The notes beneath the pieces are model-generated. The model had not been told where the DNA came from and did not search any database. It saw only the letters and a program-made list of their open reading frames with translations. Shown piece after piece: positions 7,108 through 10,857 of a DNA stretch of 10,857 nt. The number at the start of each line of letters is the position of its first letter. Positions within the stretch are counted from its first letter, which is position 1. This DNA is from Kiritimatiellia bacterium (GTDB lineage: Bacteria > Verrucomicrobiota > Kiritimatiellia > RFP12 > UBA1067). Position numbers and translations under genes: made by a program. The DNA lies in assembly GCA_028707675.1 (NCBI GenBank), contig JAQWAM010000019.1, positions 1 to 10,857 on the forward strand, read 5' to 3'.

Positions 7108-8568
7108 TTAAACGCCGCAGCAGTCAGGGATTTCAAACCCTTTGCGGTTCTGGTCTTTCAACAGCGCATTGGCCTCTTTCGCATGATCGCCGATGAACCG
7201 TTCGGTTTTGGGGTCGAACGACAGCACCGGGCCGACGGTGTAGCTGTTGCCATCTTCGGGGAGGCCGACGCCCGCGCGCATAATCTCGTGAAGCCTCTGG
7301 AAGTGCTCGCAGGCATCTTTGTTGTCACCAAACGCGCCGGCCTTCGCAGTGAACGGAGCCTGTTTGCCCAACCGATAGGAGTTGTTCATCACATGCCCGA
7401 GGACGCAGGCGTTGTGCGCATCGACCGCATTCCCGTTCACCATCGCCGGGTCGTTCGCGCGGATAGCGGCGAAGAAGGCTCCGAAGTGCCCGCCCGGAGT
7501 CACCTTGCCCGGCTCCACCTTGATGTCCACGCCTTCGCCGCTCCCTTTGGGATAGTACTTGTTCCTGACAATCCTGCCGCCATCCTCGAAGTAGTACTCG
7601 TTCTCAACCTGCGTCTCGTACCCCTCATACTTGACATTGCGGACATTGAAGAAGACCTGCTGGCCGTTAGGGTATTCGGCCATCGCGAACATCGTGTTGG
7701 GCGTAACGCCCTGGTCCTTCCACAGAAACCGCCCGCCGATCGCCATCGCCTTGACGGGGTGCGTCTGATCATCGTCAAGCGCCCAACGCGCTATATCGAG
7801 CTGATGCGTCCCTTGGTTATTGAGATCTCCGTTGCCGGTTTCCCAGAACCAGTGCCAGTTGTAATGCACTAGATTGCGGTGAAAGTCCGCGACTGCAGCC
7901 GGCCCTCTCCACAAGTTCCAGTCCAGCTCTGCCGGCGGCGCTTCCAAGGGTTTAACCCCGATACCGGCGCGTGCCTTGCAGCAATAGCCGTAAGAGATCT
8001 TCAGGCGGCCGAACTTGCCGGCCTTGATCGCCTCATGCAGCCCGGCAATCCTGGCGTTGCTGCGGCGCTGCGTCCCGTGCTGGACAACAACGCCGTATTT
8101 CTTTTGTGCCGCAACGGCGACCCGCCCCTCCAAAATGTCGTGGCTCATCGGTTTCTCGACGTATACATGTTTGCCGGCTTGCGCCCCCCAAATGGTCATC
8201 AGGGCATGCCAGTGATTGGGGGTAGCGATGGAAATCGCGTCCACATTCGTGTCTTCCAGAACGCGGCGCAGATCCGCGACGCCCCGTGGTTTTTGAAGAC
8301 CGTTGCTTTTCGTCTCTACCTCTTTCAACCGCCGCGCCAGCACACTTTGATCCGGATCGACCAGATAGGCGATCTCGGCATCCGGCAGCTTGAGCAGTTC
8401 CGCTATGTGGGCAGTCCCGCGTCCGTTGATGCCGACAACCGCCACACGGATCTTGTCATTGGCGCCCAGCACGCGCCCGGAAGTTTTGGTGCCGCAAAGC
8501 AGCACAGACGAACCGGCCACTGCGGCCGAGGTCGATCGCAGAAAACGACGACGTGTGAATTGTGACAT
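7108..8568 (-). CDS. Tat-exported Gfo/Idh/MocA family oxidoreductase, 486 aa
   Basis: The protein begins with a twin-arginine signal (TRRRFLRS at 5-12, then a small-residue hydrophobic stretch). A Rossmann NAD(P)-binding fold follows: VAVVGINGRG at 42-51, ISIATPNHWH at 112-121 and the family EKP motif at 138-140 with the catalytic-type Lys139. The C-terminal domain has the WHWFWETGNGD stretch and NQGTHQLDIARW, with His255 and Asp258 as the usual active-site pair. KARAGIG (198-204) corresponds to the KPRKSIG-type segment of the subfamily common in planctomycetes and relatives. Family members oxidise a sugar hydroxyl or swap hydride with bound cofactor. Zymomonas glucose-fructose oxidoreductase is a known Tat-exported case that carries its cofactor folded in. 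It is the first gene of the operon with the TIM-barrel protein. The ribosome-binding site AAGGCC (8575-8580) is weak. The substrate is unknown. Confidence 0.93.
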   Translation of the reverse strand: MSQFTRRRFLRSTSAAVAGSSVLLCGTKTSGRVLGANDKIRVAVVGINGRGTAHIAELLKLPDAEIAYLVDPDQSVLARRLKEVETKSNGLQKPRGVADLRRVLEDTNVDAISIATPNHWHALMTIWGAQAGKHVYVEKPMSHDILEGRVAVAAQKKYGVVVQHGTQRRSNARIAGLHEAIKAGKFGRLKISYGYCCKARAGIGVKPLEAPPAELDWNLWRGPAAVADFHRNLVHYNWHWFWETGNGDLNNQGTHQLDIARWALDDDQTHPVKAMAIGGRFLWKDQGVTPNTMFAMAEYPNGQQVFFNVRNVKYEGYETQVENEYYFEDGGRIVRNKYYPKGSGEGVDIKVEPGKVTPGGHFGAFFAAIRANDPAMVNGNAVDAHNACVLGHVMNNSYRLGKQAPFTAKAGAFGDNKDACEHFQRLHEIMRAGVGLPEDGNSYTVGPVLSFDPKTERFIGDHAKEANALLKDQNRKGFEIPDCCGV

Positions 8569-8783
8569 TTAATAGGCCTTTCTTGATGCTTGTAGACTGC
8601 CAAAACTGGACGCGTGAGTCAAGCCGAGGCCGTCGGCCGCAGAAATTCTAACTGCGTCCCCGTTTACCACCATGTGCCGCCGTTTAAACTCATAGAATCG
8701 TCACCCAAACGCATGGTCGTCTGTTTCGGAGACCACAAGGCCAGCTATGCCACTAATCACAAATGATACTTGCCGGAGCAATA
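8569..8783. other. Intergenic region upstream of the oxidoreductase operon
   Basis: This 215-base gap contains no supported gene. On the minus strand a good -35 (TTGACT, 8617-8622) lacks a convincing -10 at 16-18 bases. Immediately upstream of it is a GC-rich inverted repeat, GCCGA-GGCCG-TCGGC (8623-8637), that could be an operator. A lone TAGAAT (8645-8650) is another possible -10. I found no T-tracted terminator for the gene ending at 8784 and no GGATTG element. Separate transcription of the operon is plausible but not shown. Confidence 0.35.
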
Positions 8784-10857
8784 TCAATGCAATAACCTGC
8801 CGCAAAGGTCCCCGTGAACCCAATTGAGATTGAGCCGGTTGCGCATCTTTTTGCTCTCGTTCGGCCATAGCACATCCGCCCAGGCGCGCTGCGGGTAAGC
8901 ATCATTAATGAAACAGATCCACGCCGGGAAAAGACGGTCGTCGCAATGCCAGACACCGGCTGGAAATGATAGATTTAGAACGTTTACACCATCTTTTTTC
9001 ACTACCGAACCTTCACACACATCGCTCGGGAACGCTTCGATCTTGCCCGTGTCCTTGCGGACAAGGACACGAATGGGATACGTCACGCCGACGGCGTCGG
9101 TCATCGAAACGATCAGGTTGTCCGGAAGCTCGCCGTATTCGCAGACCAGCTCCAGACCGCAGGCAGCGGTCTTCTCCGCCTTCCAACGCAGCCCCTTGCC
9201 CTTATTCCACTCGCCCGTTTTCGCCTGCGCGGCGTTTTTCTCAAACTCCGATTCGGGATAGGTTTTGCCGGCATGGAGCCTCGAAGCGATCACATCGAGG
9301 CTCGCGGCGGATTCTTCGAGCTTGCCGCGCCGCCAGACGAAGAGTTCCGGAAAGTAGAGATAAGACTGCGCTTCAGAATGGAAGCCGAGTAGTGAATCCG
9401 CCTTGCACAGATCCTCCATCTCGTCCGTTATCTCTTTAGCGCGGTTGTTGATCTTCCGCATCTCCTTCACGGCAGCAAGCGCCGCGGCGGAATCGCCGCA
9501 TTCGCGGCTTTGGAATACAGCCTCGCTGCGGAGCCGGTAAAAACGGTATATATCCGCCCCCTGCTCGAGTTGGAGGTGCAGCGCGCGCATGACGCCGAGG
9601 TCACGGCAACGTTCGATATTGCCCGCATACTTTTCCTGGAGCTTCTTGACGACATTCTCACCCGCGGCGTTCCTGCCGTCTGTGCCGTGCGCCATCCGGT
9701 CCGCAAGGATTATCGCCTCGTCGAGCGTGAACCCCATGAGCGACTCGCCGACAGCATCGCCGCCGTAGGGAACTTCGCCCGGCAGGGCGACCCAGCTCAT
9801 CGGCATCGGCGCCATGTTGACATCGGTGACGAGCGGCCACGCCACACCGGCCGCGAACGGACCGAAATACTGGACGTTGTTCGACAAGGGATAGTTTTCG
9901 TAAGCATCGGAGAAACGTTTCCAGAGATCCGCCATCACAGCGGAATCCTCGCCCCACTCGCCATGTGCGAGACGAAGAAGAAACGCATCCTCGCCGTCCG
10001 TGAAGTCCTCATACGCCAGCTCGCCGGCGGCGCGGTTCATGATCCCCGGATTGTTGCCGAAAAACCACGAGAGCATGACGCTCTCTACGCCCGCCTCGCG
10101 CATGGCCTTGAACTTGCGGTAAAGGAGTCCCGGAGCGGGAATATACGGGAGGGTCGCGAGTTCGTGTGAATTCGCCATCTGGATCTTCGCCGCCATCGGA
10201 TTTCCGGCGTCTCGCGCGGTCTGAGCAAGGCGCGCGAACGGAGCGGCCGGGCCGGGGAACGAGAGCCAGTAATCCCCGCCGACACGATAGCTGCCGAGCT
10301 GCTGCTTGATCGCGCCGGATTCGAAATTATACATGTAGGTGACGCCCTCGGGAATGTGGCGCGGAACGTCATAACACCATTCGCGACGGGTGGGCACAGG
10401 CTCCGGCTCGTAGAACCAACTGATGATCTCACTCTTCGGATCGACCGAGCGCATACCCTTCAGCATAGCCGTCATCGTATCGTAATGGAGCTCCCAGGGC
10501 TGCCGCCTGGAACAGCGCGGGCATGTGACAGGTGTCCAGCTGACGTCGTTGCACGGAATGGAACTGAGACACGTCGTCACGGCCTCGCCATGCGAAATGT
10601 TGATAAGCCCCGCGAGCCCCGGCACTTGCGAGAAGATGGACCGGGTCGATTCCTCGAGGTACTTGAGCGTCGCAGGCTGGGAAGGGCACCAGCAGACGCG
10701 CGGCGTCCAGTCGAAGCTCGCGCCCATGAACTCCGGATGATTTTTGAACAGGACGTCGTCGGGTTTCTCCGCCATCGGCTCGTAACCGAAAATCCAGACC
10801 TTGATGCCGTGCCTGCCGCACTTTTCCACCGTACTTTTGAGTTTAGCGAGACGCTTA
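8784..10857 (-). CDS. Hydrolase-like TIM-barrel protein with Cys cluster (5' partial)
   Basis: The frame is open to the right edge. A GTG at 10829 could be taken as a start, but the nine residues before it (KRLAKLKST) continue a helix into the strand GIKVWIFGYEP, so the true N-terminus is outside and 690 residues are visible. Numbering from the GTG, the barrel part has GIKVWIFGYEP (8-18), HPEFMG (31-36), LINISHGE (75-82), four clustered cysteines (87, 93, 103, 106; the last two as CPRC) and SWFYEPEP (137-144). This recalls uncharacterised GH20-like/DUF4838-like hydrolases; Glu82 or Glu141 could be catalytic, which is a guess. Residues about 340-520 are mainly helical. The last 130 or so residues are beta-rich, with FPAWICFIND and LNLNWVHGD, resembling a DOMON/CBM9-like carbohydrate-binding module. 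The signal peptide cannot be assessed. It may be transcribed together with the downstream oxidoreductase operon. Confidence 0.8.
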   Translation of the reverse strand, partial: KRLAKLKSTVEKCGRHGIKVWIFGYEPMAEKPDDVLFKNHPEFMGASFDWTPRVCWCPSQPATLKYLEESTRSIFSQVPGLAGLINISHGEAVTTCLSSIPCNDVSWTPVTCPRCSRRQPWELHYDTMTAMLKGMRSVDPKSEIISWFYEPEPVPTRREWCYDVPRHIPEGVTYMYNFESGAIKQQLGSYRVGGDYWLSFPGPAAPFARLAQTARDAGNPMAAKIQMANSHELATLPYIPAPGLLYRKFKAMREAGVESVMLSWFFGNNPGIMNRAAGELAYEDFTDGEDAFLLRLAHGEWGEDSAVMADLWKRFSDAYENYPLSNNVQYFGPFAAGVAWPLVTDVNMAPMPMSWVALPGEVPYGGDAVGESLMGFTLDEAIILADRMAHGTDGRNAAGENVVKKLQEKYAGNIERCRDLGVMRALHLQLEQGADIYRFYRLRSEAVFQSRECGDSAAALAAVKEMRKINNRAKEITDEMEDLCKADSLLGFHSEAQSYLYFPELFVWRRGKLEESAASLDVIASRLHAGKTYPESEFEKNAAQAKTGEWNKGKGLRWKAEKTAACGLELVCEYGELPDNLIVSMTDAVGVTYPIRVLVRKDTGKIEAFPSDVCEGSVVKKDGVNVLNLSFPAGVWHCDDRLFPAWICFINDAYPQRAWADVLWPNESKKMRNRLNLNWVHGDLCGRLLH

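Noticed and set aside
8713..8736. TGGTC/GACCA inverted repeat as a terminator for the gene ending at 8784
   Set aside because: The stem is only five clean base pairs with a long loop and no T tract follows.
10827..10829. GTG as the true start of the right-edge gene
   Set aside because: The frame stays open to the window edge and the preceding residues fit a helix leading into the barrel strand, so the gene is more likely cut by the edge.

Overview
The window is accessory sugar-metabolism DNA from a PVC-group bacterium, most likely Kiritimatiellota or Lentisphaerota. That placement is inference, made without a database search. It rests on four things: a XylR-type regulator (sugar-binding domain fused to an AraC-type DNA-binding domain); Tat-exported Gfo/Idh/MocA and xylose-isomerase-like proteins side by side; very large secreted hydrolase-like proteins without recognisable subfamily signatures; and a secreted protein with an autotransporter-type Gly-rich strand motif followed by a LamG-type lead-in. 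The DNA is GC-rich, and no RNA genes, insertion sequences or CRISPR repeats were seen.

Layout. 1-1222 (minus): Sec-exported surface protein, C-terminus beyond the left edge, with its own promoter and a palindrome. 1337-4633 (minus): 1098-aa secreted protein with a glycoside-hydrolase-like barrel. 4634-4898: divergent control region with an extended -10 promoter for the regulator, four GGATTG elements and an inverted repeat. 4899-6074 (plus): XylR-type regulator. 6075-6177: convergent gap with two weak hairpins. 6178-7083 and 7108-8568 (minus): a two-gene operon, with the Tat-exported Gfo/Idh/MocA oxidoreductase first and a Tat-exported hydroxypyruvate-isomerase-like TIM-barrel protein second. 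8569-8783: intergenic. 8784-10857 (minus): a large hydrolase-like barrel protein cut at its N-terminus by the right edge.

How the genes may work together (inference). The two large proteins look like extracytoplasmic glycan-acting enzymes. The regulator, which diverges from the 1098-aa enzyme, probably senses a released sugar and activates that enzyme from the GGATTG elements. The Gfo/Idh/MocA and TIM-barrel pair has the same fold combination as known oxidise-then-eliminate glycoside-cleaving systems, but here both carry Tat signals, so the chemistry would take place outside the cytoplasm. The substrate cannot be read from the sequence. The main candidates for something undescribed are this exported redox pair and the two uncharacterised hydrolase-like proteins around it.
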